A stretch of DNA of 64,000 nucleotides, taken from positions 186,001 to 250,000 of the forward strand of contig NZ_LT546026.1 in assembly GCF_900078305.2 (NCBI RefSeq), read 5' to 3'. The notes beneath the pieces are model-generated. The model saw only the letters and a list, made by a program, of their open reading frames with translations. It made no database searches and was not told the origin of the DNA. This stretch comes from Corynebacterium bouchesdurhonense. GTDB taxonomy: Bacteria; Actinomycetota; Actinomycetes; Mycobacteriales; Mycobacteriaceae. Below are positions 40,322 through 50,546 of the stretch, in pieces (position 1 is the stretch's first letter; each line of letters begins with the position of its first letter). A program made the position numbers and the translations under genes.

Positions 40322-41746
40322 ATGAGCAATCGAATCGAAGAGGACCTGCTGGGCACCATGGAGGTGCCCTCCGACGTGTACTACGGCGTGCACACCCTGC
40401 GCGCGGTGGACAACTTCCACATCTCCGGCACCACCGTCAACGAGTTCCCCGACTTCATCCGCGGCATGGTGCAGGTGAAGAAGGCGACCGCCATTGCCAA
40501 CCGGCGCCTCCACGTCTTGCCCAAGGAGAAGGCGGAGGCCATCGTCTTGGCCTGCGACCAGATTCTCGACGGCGGCCGCTGCATGGACCAGTGGCCCACC
40601 GACGTCTTCCAGGGCGGCGCCGGCACCTCGGTGAACATGAACACCAACGAGGTCATCGCGAACGTGGCGCTGGAGCACCTCGGGCGCGAGAAGGGCGCCT
40701 ACGACGTGATCAACCCGAACGACGACGTGAACATGTCGCAGTCCACCAACGACGCGTACCCCACCGGCTTCCGCCTCGGCGTCTACTACGCAGTGCAGGG
40801 GCTCCTCGGCGAGCTCGACGAGCTGCAGAAGTCCTTCCGCGCGAAGGGCGACGAGTTCGCCGACATCATCAAGATGGGCCGCACCCAGCTGCAGGACGCA
40901 GTGCCCATGACGCTGGGGCAGGAGTTCACCGCCTTCGGCTCCAACCTGGCGGAGGAGCAGCGCACCATCCGCGCCGCAGCCGACTCCCTCCTGGAGGTCA
41001 ACCTCGGCGCCACCGCCATCGGCACCGGCATCAACACCCCGAGCGGCTACAAGGACCAGGTGGTCGCCGCCCTGCGCGAGGTGACCGGGCTGGACATCCA
41101 GGCCTCGCCGGACCTCATCGAGGCCACCTCGGACACCGGCGGCTACGTCATGATGCACGGCGCATTGAAGCGCGCCGCGATGAAGCTTTCCAAGATCTCC
41201 AACGACCTGCGCCTTTTGTCCTCGGGCCCGCGCGCCGGGTTGAACGAGATCAACCTGCCCGAGCGCCAGGCCGGCTCCTCGATCATGCCTGCGAAGGTCA
41301 ACCCGGTCATCCCGGAGGTGGTCAACCAGGTGTGCTTCAAGGTCTTCGGCAATGACCTCACCGTGTCCATGGCGGCCGAGGCGGGCCAGCTGCAGCTCAA
41401 CGTGATGGAGCCGGTGATCGCCCAGGCGCTGTTCGAGTCCATCCAGCTGCTCACCAACGCGGCGCGCACCTTGCGCGAGAAGTGCGTGGAGGGCATCACC
41501 GCCAACAAGGAGGTGTGCGAGAGCTACGTGACCAATTCCATCGGCATCGTCACCTACCTCAACCCGATCATCGGCCACCACATGGGCGACGTGATCGGCC
41601 GCGAGGCGGCGGCAACCGGGCGCAGCGTCTACGACCTCGTCCTCGAGCGCGAACTCTTGACCGAGGACGAGCTGAACCGCGTGCTGAGCAAGGAAAACCT
41701 CATGCACCCCGAGTACCGGGGCCAGCTGTACGTGGACGAGGATTAG
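40322..41746 (+). CDS. aspA: Aspartate ammonia-lyase
   Basis: Converts aspartate to fumarate and ammonia reversibly. It has 474 residues and the fumarase/aspartase signature [12 protein letters not shown], plus [14 protein letters not shown] and [12 protein letters not shown] at 40322 lies seven nt after a TATGGT -10 box (40309-40314), so the message is probably leaderless. The next gene encodes a C4-dicarboxylate transporter, fitting aspartate uptake and fumarate handling. Confidence 0.95.
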   Translation: MSNRIEEDLLGTMEVPSDVYYGVHTLRAVDNFHISGTTVNEFPDFIRGMVQVKKATAIANRRLHVLPKEKAEAIVLACDQILDGGRCMDQWPTDVFQGGAGTSVNMNTNEVIANVALEHLGREKGAYDVINPNDDVNMSQSTNDAYPTGFRLGVYYAVQGLLGELDELQKSFRAKGDEFADIIKMGRTQLQDAVPMTLGQEFTAFGSNLAEEQRTIRAAADSLLEVNLGATAIGTGINTPSGYKDQVVAALREVTGLDIQASPDLIEATSDTGGYVMMHGALKRAAMKLSKISNDLRLLSSGPRAGLNEINLPERQAGSSIMPAKVNPVIPEVVNQVCFKVFGNDLTVSMAAEAGQLQLNVMEPVIAQALFESIQLLTNAARTLREKCVEGITANKEVCESYVTNSIGIVTYLNPIIGHHMGDVIGREAAATGRSVYDLVLERELLTEDELNRVLSKENLMHPEYRGQLYVDED

Positions 41747-41833
41747 GCCGCGGGCTAGGCCGAGCCGGGCGGGTAGTGAACGTCACAGACTACCGATACC
41801 TATTGGTGTGATTTGACGTGCCAAGCTAGGTGC

Positions 41834-43144
41834 ATGCTACTCATCGTCCGACTCGCCATCCTCTTCGGCGCCATCGTGCTTGGCGCCCGCATGGGCTCCG
41901 TGGCCATCGGCTTCGCCGGCGGCCTCGGGGTCCTTTTGCTTGGGCTGACCGGGGTCCCCGTGACCGCGGAGGACATCCCCTTCGACGTCATCGGCATCAT
42001 CATGTGCGTCATCGCCGCGATCTCGGCGATGCAGCTCGCCGGGGGCATGGACTACCTGGTCCGGCTCGCCGAGCAATTCCTGCGCCGCAACCCCAAGCGC
42101 GTCACCCTCTACGCGCCCATCGTGACCTGGCTGATGACGGTGCTCGCGGGTACCGGCCACACCGCATTCTCCACCCTGCCCGTGATCGTGGAGGTGGCCA
42201 AGGAAGGTAAGGTGCGCCCCTCGCGGCCCCTGTCCGTGGCCGTCATCGCCTCCCAGATGGCCATCGTGGCCTCACCGATCTCCGCCGCCGTGGTGTTCAT
42301 GGCCTCCATCCTGGAGCCACTGGGGGTGGGGTACCTGCAGCTGCTCGCGGTCATGATCCCGGCCACCTTCCTGGCCATCTTCCCCACGGCCTGGGTGGCC
42401 AACCGCATGGGCAGGGACCTGGAGGAGGACCCGGTGTACCGGGAGCGGGTGCGGCAGGGGCTCGTCGCAAAGCATGAAGCTCCTTCCGCGGCGGCAACGC
42501 CGCCCGGCGCGCGGGCCTCGGTGTGGGTGTTCCTCGCGGCGATCGTCGCGGTGATGATCTACGCCACCTTGATTTCGGAGCAGGTGGGTCTTATCGCGGA
42601 GCCGACCGTGCCGCGCAACGAGGCGATCATGGCGATCATGCTCGCGGCCGCAGCCTGCATCATCCTGATCAGCCGGACGGCGGCGGCCGAGGTGCTTAAC
42701 ACCCAGGTGTTCCGCTCCGGCATGTCCGCCTGCGTGTGCGTGCTCGGCGTCGCCTGGCTGGGCACCACCTTTATCAACCACTACATCGAGGACATCAAGA
42801 CCATCGCCGGCGGCGTGCTCGAGGCCCAGCCGTGGCTGCTTGCGGTCGTGCTCTTCTTCGCCGCCTGCCTGCTCTACTCGCAGGCCGCGACGGCCAAGGC
42901 GCTGATGCCCGCGGCCCTGGCCATCGGCGTCAGCCCGCTCACCGCGGTCGCGGCGTTCCCCGCGGTCTCGGCTCTGTTCGTGCTGCCGACGTACCCCACA
43001 CTGCTCGCGGCGGTGGAGATGGACGACACGGGCTCGACCCGCATCGGCAAGTACGTCTTCGACCACCCCTTCCTCGTGCCAGGCGTCATCTGCATCACCA
43101 CCGCGGTGCTGCTGGGCTACGGCATCGGCGCGGTGGTGCTGTGA
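41834..43144 (+). CDS. Anaerobic C4-dicarboxylate transporter (Dcu family)
   Basis: A 436-residue polytopic carrier with about ten helices, closest in plan to DcuA/DcuB (GARMGSVAIGFAGGLGVLLLG near the start, GTGHTAFSTLPVI, PLTAVAAFPAVSALFVLPTYP). DcuA/B exchange aspartate, fumarate and succinate under low oxygen. Following aspA it should import aspartate and export succinate or fumarate. The ATG at 41834 is chosen; GCTAGG lies upstream as a weak signal. Confidence 0.9.
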   Translation: MLLIVRLAILFGAIVLGARMGSVAIGFAGGLGVLLLGLTGVPVTAEDIPFDVIGIIMCVIAAISAMQLAGGMDYLVRLAEQFLRRNPKRVTLYAPIVTWLMTVLAGTGHTAFSTLPVIVEVAKEGKVRPSRPLSVAVIASQMAIVASPISAAVVFMASILEPLGVGYLQLLAVMIPATFLAIFPTAWVANRMGRDLEEDPVYRERVRQGLVAKHEAPSAAATPPGARASVWVFLAAIVAVMIYATLISEQVGLIAEPTVPRNEAIMAIMLAAAACIILISRTAAAEVLNTQVFRSGMSACVCVLGVAWLGTTFINHYIEDIKTIAGGVLEAQPWLLAVVLFFAACLLYSQAATAKALMPAALAIGVSPLTAVAAFPAVSALFVLPTYPTLLAAVEMDDTGSTRIGKYVFDHPFLVPGVICITTAVLLGYGIGAVVL

Positions 43145-43187
43145 GGGGGCTGCTGCGGGGCCGCGGCGGCGGGTAGCCTTGGGCGGC

Positions 43188-44852
43188 ATGAGCGAAATTA
43201 AATCCGACGTTGCCATTGCCCAGGCCCACACCCTCGAGCCCATCGTCGACATTGCGCGGCGGGCAGGGGTGGCAGACGATGCGCTGGTGCCGTACGGCTC
43301 GTACATGGCCAAGGTGGACATCACCCGCGTGCCGGAGCGCGAACCCGGCAAGCTCGTGCTGGTCACCGGCGTCTCGCCCACCCCGGCGGGGGAAGGCAAG
43401 TCCACGGTGCTGATCGGGCTCACCGACGCCCTGACCAGGCTCGGCCACAACGCCATGGTGGCGCTGCGGGAGCCCTCCCTCGGCCCCGTCATGGGCATCA
43501 AGGGCGGCGCCGCCGGCGGCGGGTACTCCCAGGTGGTGCCGATGGAGAACATCAACCTCCACTTCACGGGCGATTTCCACGCCATCACCAGCGCCAACAA
43601 CACCCTGGCGGCGCTGATTGACAACCACATTCACCAGGGCAACGAGCTGGGCATCGACCCGCGCCGCGTGACGTGGCAGCGCTGCCTGGACGTCAATGAC
43701 CGCTCCCTGCGGAACGTGGTCACCGGCCTTGGCGGGCCCACCAGCGGCGTGCCCGCTGAGACAGGTTTCACCATCACGGCGGCCTCGGAGATCATGGCCA
43801 TCCTCGGGCTCGCCACCGACCTGGAGGATCTGAAGCGCCGCCTGGGCAACATCACCGTCGGCTTCACGTACGGCGGGGAGCCGGTCACCGCTCGCCAGCT
43901 GCAGGCGGAGGGTGCGATGGCGGCCCTGCTCAAGGATGCCGTGAACCCGAACCTGGTGCAGACCCTCGGCGGCACCCCGGCCTTCATCCACGGCGGGCCC
44001 TTTGCCAACATCGCCCACGGCTGCAACACGCTCATTGCCACCCGCACGGCCCTGCGCTACGCGGACATCGTGCTCACCGAGGCCGGCTTCGGCTCCGACC
44101 TGGGCGCCGAGAAGTTCTTCGACATTAAGGCCCGTTACGGGGACCTCGATGTCGCGGGCGCGGTGGTGGTGGTCACGGTTCGCTCCATCAAGCACAACGC
44201 CGGCGTGGCCAAGGATCAGCTGCAAGAGGGCAACGCCGACGCGGTCCGCGAGGGCATTGTGAACCTTGCGCGCCACGTGGAAAACGTGCGCAAGTTCGGC
44301 GTCACCCCGGTGGTCGCGCTCAACCGCTTCGCCACCGACACCGAGGAGGAGCTCGCCGCGGTGCGGCAGTGGGCCGCTGACAACGGCGTGGCCATGGCCG
44401 AGGCCGACGTGTGGGCCCGGGGCGGGGAGGGGGCGGAGGGCCTTGCGCGCGTGCTGCTGGAGAACCTCACCGAGGGGGCGTCGAAGCCGCTCTACGACCC
44501 GGCCGAGGGCATCGAGGCGTCGATTGCCACCATCGCCCGGGAGGTGTACCGCGCCGCGGACGTGCAGTACTCCCCGGCGGCGCTGAAGGACCTGGAGATG
44601 CTGCAGCGCAACGGCTACGACACGCTGCCGGTGTGCGTCTCCAAGACGCAGTACTCCTTCTCGGACGACCCGTCGCTGCTCGGCGCACCTCAGGGCCACA
44701 CCCTGCACGTGCGCAACCTGCTGCCGCGCACCGGCGCCGGCTTCGTGGTGGCGCTCACCGGCGACGTGATGACCATGCCGGGCCTGCCCAAGGTGCCCGC
44801 CGCCGCCAAGATCGACGTGGACGCGGACGGCAAAATCAGCGGGCTGTTCTAG
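43188..44852 (+). CDS. fhs: Formate-tetrahydrofolate ligase
   Basis: ATP-dependent activation of formate to 10-formyl-tetrahydrofolate for one-carbon metabolism. It has 554 residues, near the family's usual 556-560, with the P-loop PAGEGKST near residue 65 and the PTSGVPAETGFTITAASEIM region. TAGCCT (43174-43179) eight nt before ATG indicates a leaderless mRNA. Its last four bases overlap the end of the convergent nuclease gene. Confidence 0.95.
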   Translation: MSEIKSDVAIAQAHTLEPIVDIARRAGVADDALVPYGSYMAKVDITRVPEREPGKLVLVTGVSPTPAGEGKSTVLIGLTDALTRLGHNAMVALREPSLGPVMGIKGGAAGGGYSQVVPMENINLHFTGDFHAITSANNTLAALIDNHIHQGNELGIDPRRVTWQRCLDVNDRSLRNVVTGLGGPTSGVPAETGFTITAASEIMAILGLATDLEDLKRRLGNITVGFTYGGEPVTARQLQAEGAMAALLKDAVNPNLVQTLGGTPAFIHGGPFANIAHGCNTLIATRTALRYADIVLTEAGFGSDLGAEKFFDIKARYGDLDVAGAVVVVTVRSIKHNAGVAKDQLQEGNADAVREGIVNLARHVENVRKFGVTPVVALNRFATDTEEELAAVRQWAADNGVAMAEADVWARGGEGAEGLARVLLENLTEGASKPLYDPAEGIEASIATIAREVYRAADVQYSPAALKDLEMLQRNGYDTLPVCVSKTQYSFSDDPSLLGAPQGHTLHVRNLLPRTGAGFVVALTGDVMTMPGLPKVPAAAKIDVDADGKISGLF

Positions 44853-45670
44853 GAACCGTTGAACCGAACTGTTGAACCGTCCGCCGCCGAGCCCGGCCAT
44901 CCCGGGTACGGCGGCGGGGTGCCCCCGAAGGCCGGGCACAGATCCTGGAAGGTGCACCACCCGCACAGCTTCGACGTAGTGGGGCGGAAACTTCCGGCGG
45001 CCCCGTCGGCAACGATCTTCGCCCACAGGTCGCCTAGGTCGCGCTCGAAGTACTCCAGCTCCTCGCGCGAGGGGAACAGAATCATCGAGTCCATGGCTTT
45101 CAGGTACATCAGCTTCAGCTGGGCGGGGATCACGCCGGTCAGGCGCCAGTACACCAGCCCGTAGAAGCGCAGCTGGGACTTCGCCGTCATGGAGTACTGG
45201 GGCTTGGGCATCTTGCCCGTCTTGTAGTCCACCACGCGCACCTCGCCGGTGGGGGCCACGTCGACGCGGTCGATGAAGCCGCGCACGGGGACGCCGTTGG
45301 GCAGCACCGCCTCCACGCGCATCTCTTGGGCGTGGGCGTCGAAGCCCAGCGGGGATTCTAGGTGGAAGTAGCCGCGGAGGAGCTCGCGGGCGTCGATAAG
45401 CAATTGCATCTCGTCAGCCACAGGCTCGGCGCAGCCGGCGTCCTCCTCCCGCATGCGTGCCCACGCCGGCCGCAGCCGCTTCACCGCGGCGGGGAAGGTG
45501 CGCTCCTCGCGCGGCCAGGCAAACATTTCCTCCAGCACCGCGTGGACCAGGGTGCCCTTGACCTGCGCCTCCGTCTTCGGCACCGGCAGTTTGTCGATGG
45601 CCTTCAGGCGGTACATCAGGGGGCACTGCTGGTAGTCGCTGGCGCGCGAGGGGGAGATGGCGAGGCTCAT
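44849..45670 (-). CDS. RecB-family (Cas4-like) PD-(D/E)XK nuclease
   Basis: A 273-residue nuclease domain with the PD-(D/E)XK core GFIDRVDVAPTGEVRVVDYKTGK and cysteines at the C-terminus (LCGWCTFQDLCP) that, with an N-terminal cysteine (YQQCPLMYR), fit an Fe-S cluster as in Cas4/AdnB-like proteins. Probably in DNA repair; stand-alone actinobacterial versions are common. The segment MQLLIDARELL carries a motif core (45393-45401). Confidence 0.88.
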   Translation of the reverse strand: MSLAISPSRASDYQQCPLMYRLKAIDKLPVPKTEAQVKGTLVHAVLEEMFAWPREERTFPAAVKRLRPAWARMREEDAGCAEPVADEMQLLIDARELLRGYFHLESPLGFDAHAQEMRVEAVLPNGVPVRGFIDRVDVAPTGEVRVVDYKTGKMPKPQYSMTAKSQLRFYGLVYWRLTGVIPAQLKLMYLKAMDSMILFPSREELEYFERDLGDLWAKIVADGAAGSFRPTTSKLCGWCTFQDLCPAFGGTPPPYPGWPGSAADGSTVRFNGS

Positions 45671-45728
45671 GGTGGCCTCTAGGCTAGCGCAGCCGCGCGC
45701 GGGTGAGGGCGAGGGTTAGGGTGGGTGC

Positions 45729-46928
45729 ATGGCAAGTCTCGCCGAGTTCATCCGCACCAGCCCCAGCCCCTTCCACGCGGCCGCGAACGTGCGCGACGCG
45801 CTCGTCGCCGCCGGCTTCGCCGAGGACACCGGGACCGCGCCGGGCGGCCACGTGCTCCTCTCCGGCGGCGCGGTGGTCGCGTGGTGGGTGCCGCAGGATC
45901 CGCGCCCGGGCCTGCGCATCATCGGCTCGCACACGGATTCGCCGGGCTTCGCGCTCAAACCCGACCCCGACTTCGAGCGCGAGGGCTTCCGCCAGGCGGC
46001 GGTGGAGGTGTACGGGGGCGCGATCGTGGAATCGTGGTTCGATAGGGAGCTCGCGTTCGCCGGGCGCATAGTGCTTGACGACGCCTCCGAGCACCTCGTC
46101 CACACCCCGCCCGTGGCCCGCATCCCCAACCTGGCCATCCACCTCTACCGCGGCGACAGGCCGGAGTTGGACCGCCAGGTGCACACCCAGCCCGTGATGC
46201 TGGTGGACCGCCCCATGCTCGAGGTGGTGGCCGAGGCGGCCGGGGTGGAGCCGGGGCGTATCGCCGCCCACGAGCTGATCTCGGTGGACGCGCAGGCCCC
46301 CGGGGTGGTCGGTACCACGATCAGCGCCGGCCGCCTGGATAACCTGAGCAGCGTCCACGCCTCCCTGGAGGCGATGCTGGCCGCGGTGGCGGACCCCGCG
46401 CCCGCGGGCGAGGTGCTCGTGCTCGCCGCCTTCAACCACGAGGAGGTGGGTTCCACCACCGCTACCGGTGCCGCCGGGCCCATGCTGGAGCGGGTGCTGG
46501 GGAAGCTGGCCGCCGTGTTGGGGGACCCGCTGGAGGTTGTTGCCAACTCCTCGATGGTCTCCGCCGACGCGGCCCACGCCGTGCACCCAAACTTCCCCGG
46601 CAAGCACGACCCCACGCACCGCCCCCTGCTGGGGCGCGGCCCCGTGCTGAAGGTCAACGCCAACCAGCGCTATGCCTCGGACGCCGTGACGGAGGCCATG
46701 TGGCGCCGCGCCTGCGCCGCGGCCGGGGTACCCTCCCAGACCTTCGTGGGCCACAACGCCGTGCCCTGCGGTTCCACCATCGGGCCCATCTCGGCGACCC
46801 GCCTCGGCATCCCCACGGTTGACGTCGGGGTGCCGTTGCTCTCCATGCACTCGGCTCGCGAGCTGGCCAGCCTCGATGACCAAATGTGGTTCATCCAGGC
46901 GCTTCGGGCATACTTGTCCGGCAACTAG
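45729..46928 (+). CDS. M18 family aminopeptidase
   Basis: A 399-residue zinc aminopeptidase of the aspartyl-aminopeptidase (DAP2/apeB) group. Metal and active-site residues appear in GSHTDSPGF, DNLSSVHASLEA, NHEEVGSTTATGA, VSADAAHAVHPNF and GSTIGPISATRLG. It trims N-terminal residues of peptides in the cytoplasm. TAGGGT (45717-45722) six nt before ATG suggests leaderless transcription; trmI follows 14 nt after its stop. Confidence 0.94.
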   Translation: MASLAEFIRTSPSPFHAAANVRDALVAAGFAEDTGTAPGGHVLLSGGAVVAWWVPQDPRPGLRIIGSHTDSPGFALKPDPDFEREGFRQAAVEVYGGAIVESWFDRELAFAGRIVLDDASEHLVHTPPVARIPNLAIHLYRGDRPELDRQVHTQPVMLVDRPMLEVVAEAAGVEPGRIAAHELISVDAQAPGVVGTTISAGRLDNLSSVHASLEAMLAAVADPAPAGEVLVLAAFNHEEVGSTTATGAAGPMLERVLGKLAAVLGDPLEVVANSSMVSADAAHAVHPNFPGKHDPTHRPLLGRGPVLKVNANQRYASDAVTEAMWRRACAAAGVPSQTFVGHNAVPCGSTIGPISATRLGIPTVDVGVPLLSMHSARELASLDDQMWFIQALRAYLSGN

Positions 46929-46942
46929 AGAGAGGAACCCCC

Positions 46943-47776
46943 ATGTATTCAGGCCCGTTCCAGCCCGGCGACAAGGTCCAGCTGACGGATGCGAAGCGCC
47001 GCCACTTCACCATCGAGCTCGTCCCCGGGGGCCAATTCCACTCCCACAAGGGCATCGTCAGCCACGACGACATCATCGGCGCCGACGAGGGCTCCGTGGT
47101 GCAGTCCACCCTCGGCTCGGACTTCCTCTGCTTCCGCCACCTCTTGGTGGACCACGTGCTGTCCATGCCCCGAGGCGCCGCCGTGATCTACCCCAAGGAC
47201 GCCGCCCAAATCCTGGTGGAAGGCGACATCTTCATGGGGGCGCGCGTGCTGGAGGCGGGCGCAGGCTCCGGTGCCCTGACCATGTCGCTGCTGCGCGCCG
47301 TGGGGCCTGAGGGGCGCGTCTTCTCCTACGAGATCCGCGACGACCACCTGGCCTTTGCCAAAGACAACGTGGCCGACTACTTCGGCGGGGAGCCCGAGTG
47401 GTGGACGCCGCGCCTGGGGGACTTCGGCGAGATCACGGCCGAGGAGCTCGGGGGGCCCGTGGACCGCGTCATCCTCGACATGGTGGAGCCCTGGCACTTC
47501 ATCGACACGGTCAAGGAGGTGCTCATTCCGGGAGGCGTGTTCATGACGTACGTGGCCACCGTGCCCCAGCTGATGAACATCATGGAGGCCATCCGGGAGG
47601 CGAAGTGCTTCACCGAGCCGCGCGCCTGGGAGACCCTCCTGCGCGAGTGGAAGGTGGAGGGCCTGGCCACCCGCCCGGAGCACCGCATGAACGCCCACAC
47701 CGCATTCCTGGTGTGGACGCGCCGCTTGGCGGACGGCGTGACGCCGCCGAGGCCGCAGCGAAGGGCGCGTCGATAA
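46943..47776 (+). CDS. trmI: tRNA (adenine-58-N1)-methyltransferase TrmI
   Basis: Methylates A58 in the T-loop of tRNAs with S-adenosylmethionine. It has 277 residues; the SAM motif [20 protein letters not shown] and [14 protein letters not shown] are the Rossmann-fold methyltransferase core. AGAGAGGAA lies before the ATG at 46943. The final codons and TAA stop come from the mini-palindrome at 47767-47789. In mycobacteria the same gene precedes the proteasome ATPase gene, as here. Confidence 0.94.
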   Translation: MYSGPFQPGDKVQLTDAKRRHFTIELVPGGQFHSHKGIVSHDDIIGADEGSVVQSTLGSDFLCFRHLLVDHVLSMPRGAAVIYPKDAAQILVEGDIFMGARVLEAGAGSGALTMSLLRAVGPEGRVFSYEIRDDHLAFAKDNVADYFGGEPEWWTPRLGDFGEITAEELGGPVDRVILDMVEPWHFIDTVKEVLIPGGVFMTYVATVPQLMNIMEAIREAKCFTEPRAWETLLREWKVEGLATRPEHRMNAHTAFLVWTRRLADGVTPPRPQRRARR

Positions 47777-47789
47777 GCAAAAGCTCCCC
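47767..47789 (+). repeat. Mini-palindrome motif copy at the end of trmI
   Basis: GCGTCGATAAGCAAAAGCTC followed by CCC, exact core at 47770-47778. It forms the last two trmI codons and the TAA stop, and precedes the -10 box TAGGGT of mpa. Confidence 0.65.
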
Positions 47790-47805
47790 GGCTAGGGTTG
47801 GCCCC

Positions 47806-49356
47806 ATGAAGATCGAAGACGACGCGTTCGGGCCCGAGCTGCGCGAGCTGAAGCGCGAGAACCAGGCGCTGGGGGCGCGCAACAAAAAGCTGGCGGAGCT
47901 GCTGAAATCCAGCCGCGACCGCCTCGACGACCTCTTCGCGCAGGTGGAGGCGCTGGGGGAGCCCGCCTCCACCTACGGCATCTACCTCGAGGCGGCCGCC
48001 AAGGGGGGAGAGGCGGAGGTCTTCACCTCGGGGCGGCGGATGCGCGTGAAGGTTGCACCTACGGTCGACCCGGCGGCGCTCGCCCCCGGAACTCTGGTGC
48101 GGCTCGGGGACGGCGTGGTGGTGGTCGAGGCCTGCGGCTACGAGCCCACGGGGCAGCTGACCACCCTCATTGAGAAGATCGGGCCGGACCGGGCGGTGGT
48201 GGCGGACCAGCAGGGCACCGAACACCTCGTCCACCTCGCGCAGCCGCTACGAAGCGCCGCCCGCGCCGGCGACACCGTCCTCACCGACACCCGCGCGGGC
48301 TTCGCGTTCGAGCGCATCGCCAAGACCGAGGTCAACCAGCTCTCCCTCGAGGAGGTCCCGGACGTAACCTACGCCGACATCGGCGGCCTCGCCTCCCAGA
48401 TCGAGACCATCAAGGACTCCGTGGAGCTGCCGTTTGCGTACCCGGAGCTCTACCGCGCGTACCGCCTCACCCCGCCGAAGGGCCTGCTGCTCTACGGGCC
48501 GCCCGGCTGCGGCAAGACGCTCATTGCCAAGGCGGTGGCGAACTCCCTGTCCCAGCGAATCGGAGACGGGGGGCAGGCCCACTTCATCAACGTCAAGGGC
48601 CCGGAGCTGCTGAATAAGTTCGTGGGCGAGACGGAGCGCCGCATCCGCCTCATCTTCGAGCGCGCCCGCGAGCTCGCCGCCGAGGGCAGGCCCGTAATCA
48701 TCTTCTTCGACGAGATGGAGTCCATCTTCCGCACCCGCGGCTCCGGCGTCTCCTCCGACATGGAGACCACGGTGGTCCCGCAGCTGCTCACCGAGATCGA
48801 CGGCGTGGAGGGCATCGCCAACGTCATCGTCATCGGCGCGACCAACCGCGAGGAGCTCATCGACCCGGCCATTCTGCGCCCGGGCCGCCTGGACATCAAG
48901 ATCCGCGTCTCCCGCCCCAACCGCGCGGAGGCCGCCGACATCTTCTCCCGCTACATCACCCCGGAGATCCCGCTCGCCGACACCCCGGAGGCCCTCATCG
49001 AGGCCGCCGTAGATGCCATGTTCACCCCGCGCCCCTTTGTGGAGCTTTCGCTTGTCGACGGCACCAAGGAGACCCTCTTCTACCACGACTTCGCCTCCGG
49101 GGCCATGATTGCCAACGTCGTCGACCGAGCCAAGAAGCTGGCTATCAAGGACCACATCGCTGGCGGTGCTGGTGCAGGTGGTGCTGGCGGCGCGGGCGGT
49201 GGCGGGGGCATCACCGCGGACCACCTCCGGGCGGCCGTGCGCGCCGAGCAGGACGAGAGCGAGGACATGCCCAACACGGCGAACCCCGACGAGTGGGCCC
49301 GCATCTCCGGCCGCCATGGCAAGCGCGTCGTGGGCGCCGAGGTGCTTCCCGGGTAA
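47806..49356 (+). CDS. mpa: Proteasomal ATPase homologue Mpa/ARC
   Basis: AAA+ ring ATPase that unfolds pupylated proteins. It has 516 residues: N-terminal coiled coil (about residues 12-48) that binds Pup, an OB double domain, then the AAA domain with Walker A GPPGCGKT (231-238) and Walker [10 protein letters not shown] (298-306). The ATG at 47806 lies seven nt after TAGGGT (47793-47798), so the mRNA is probably leaderless. The C-terminus ([12 protein letters not shown]) lacks the QYL-type tail used to dock the 20S proteasome, which fits the absence of prcBA here and the corynebacterial ARC function in iron release from ferritin. A Gly/Ala-rich loop (about 447-465) is unusual. Confidence 0.93.
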   Translation: MKIEDDAFGPELRELKRENQALGARNKKLAELLKSSRDRLDDLFAQVEALGEPASTYGIYLEAAAKGGEAEVFTSGRRMRVKVAPTVDPAALAPGTLVRLGDGVVVVEACGYEPTGQLTTLIEKIGPDRAVVADQQGTEHLVHLAQPLRSAARAGDTVLTDTRAGFAFERIAKTEVNQLSLEEVPDVTYADIGGLASQIETIKDSVELPFAYPELYRAYRLTPPKGLLLYGPPGCGKTLIAKAVANSLSQRIGDGGQAHFINVKGPELLNKFVGETERRIRLIFERARELAAEGRPVIIFFDEMESIFRTRGSGVSSDMETTVVPQLLTEIDGVEGIANVIVIGATNREELIDPAILRPGRLDIKIRVSRPNRAEAADIFSRYITPEIPLADTPEALIEAAVDAMFTPRPFVELSLVDGTKETLFYHDFASGAMIANVVDRAKKLAIKDHIAGGAGAGGAGGAGGGGGITADHLRAAVRAEQDESEDMPNTANPDEWARISGRHGKRVVGAEVLPG

Positions 49357-49460
49357 GTGGCGTTTTGGGGTTTCGCCGCGTGATCTAGGTCTCATGCCGT
49401 AATGTGTTCGCTATCCCACGAAACGGGACAGTGATTCCACCCAACGGACAGGAGGCCTCG

Positions 49461-50498
49461 ATGGCGACCCCAAACCACGTTCCACCCTCGGACACCACCC
49501 CGGCCGGCGCAACCGAATCCAGGGCGGCCGACCGCTCCGCCGCGCTCGCGGTTGCCGCGTTCCCAGCCTTCATCCTCGCTGGCTCGGTAGTGGCCTTCCT
49601 CGCGCCGGGTCCGTTCCTGCCGTGGACGCAGTACATCACCTACTTCCTCATGATCATCATGTTCGGCATGGGACTCACCCTGACCATCCCGGACTTTAAG
49701 GAGGTGGTCCGCCGCCCGGTGCCCGTCTTCATCGGCGTGGTGGCCCAGTTTGTGATCATGCCGCTCGGCGCCGTCTTGGTGGCGAAGGTCCTGGGGCTCA
49801 ACCCGGCGCTGGCAGTCGGGCTCCTGATGCTCGGTTCGGTCCCTGGCGGCACCTCGTCGAACGTCATCGCATTTTTGGCAAAGGGCGATGTGGCGCTTTC
49901 GGTAGCGATGACCAGCGTCTCCACCCTCATCGCGCCGATCATGACCCCGATCATCATGCTCCTGCTCGCGGGGGAGAGCGTGGATGTGGACGCGGCCGGC
50001 ATGGCCAAGTCCCTCGCCCAGACCGTCCTGATCCCGGTCATCGGCGGCGTCGTTCTGCGCTACCTCCTGGACGCCTGGATGGAGAAAATCTCCCCGGTCC
50101 TGCCCTGGATTTCGATCCTCGGCATCGGTGGCGTGGTTTTCCCGACCGTGGCCAAGAACAAGGACGCGCTCCTGCAGGTGGGCGCCATCGTCTTCCTCGC
50201 CGTTCTGCTCCACAACGTCCTCGGCTACCTGCTGGGCTACTACGCCGCGAAGTTCACCGGCCAGCCCGAGAGCTACCGCCGCACCGTGGCCATCGAGGTT
50301 GGCACCCAGTCCGCCGGACTCTCCTCCGGGATGGCGGGCAAGTTCTTCTCCCCGGAGGCCGCCCTGCCGGGCGCTGTGGCGGCGGTGCTCCATAACATCA
50401 CCGGAGCCGTCTACGCATGGCTGGTGCGCACCCACCCCACCGAGAAGCAGTCGGCGGCGGGCCAGATCGACCCGGCCGAGGTGTCATCGGCCACCTAA
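49461..50498 (+). CDS. Bile acid:sodium symporter family (BASS) protein
   Basis: A 345-residue transporter with about ten membrane helices. Family core segments include YFLMIIMFGMGLTLTIPDF, GSVPGGTSSNVIAFLAKGDV and EVGTQSAGLSSGMA. Bacterial BASS members move keto acids, pantoate or related anions with sodium. ATG at 49461 follows CAGGAGG. This is the first gene of the block that separates mpa from dop. Substrate unknown. Confidence 0.9.
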   Translation: MATPNHVPPSDTTPAGATESRAADRSAALAVAAFPAFILAGSVVAFLAPGPFLPWTQYITYFLMIIMFGMGLTLTIPDFKEVVRRPVPVFIGVVAQFVIMPLGAVLVAKVLGLNPALAVGLLMLGSVPGGTSSNVIAFLAKGDVALSVAMTSVSTLIAPIMTPIIMLLLAGESVDVDAAGMAKSLAQTVLIPVIGGVVLRYLLDAWMEKISPVLPWISILGIGGVVFPTVAKNKDALLQVGAIVFLAVLLHNVLGYLLGYYAAKFTGQPESYRRTVAIEVGTQSAGLSSGMAGKFFSPEAALPGAVAAVLHNITGAVYAWLVRTHPTEKQSAAGQIDPAEVSSAT

Positions 50499-50546
50499 CC
50501 AGGCGGCAACTCCCGCCACCCACCTCACTGCCCGCACCCGTTCGGC

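Noticed and set aside
49410..50435. Minus-strand open frame across the BASS transporter gene
   Set aside because: His/Asp/Glu-rich antisense translation without any recognisable domain; the plus-strand gene has clear family segments.
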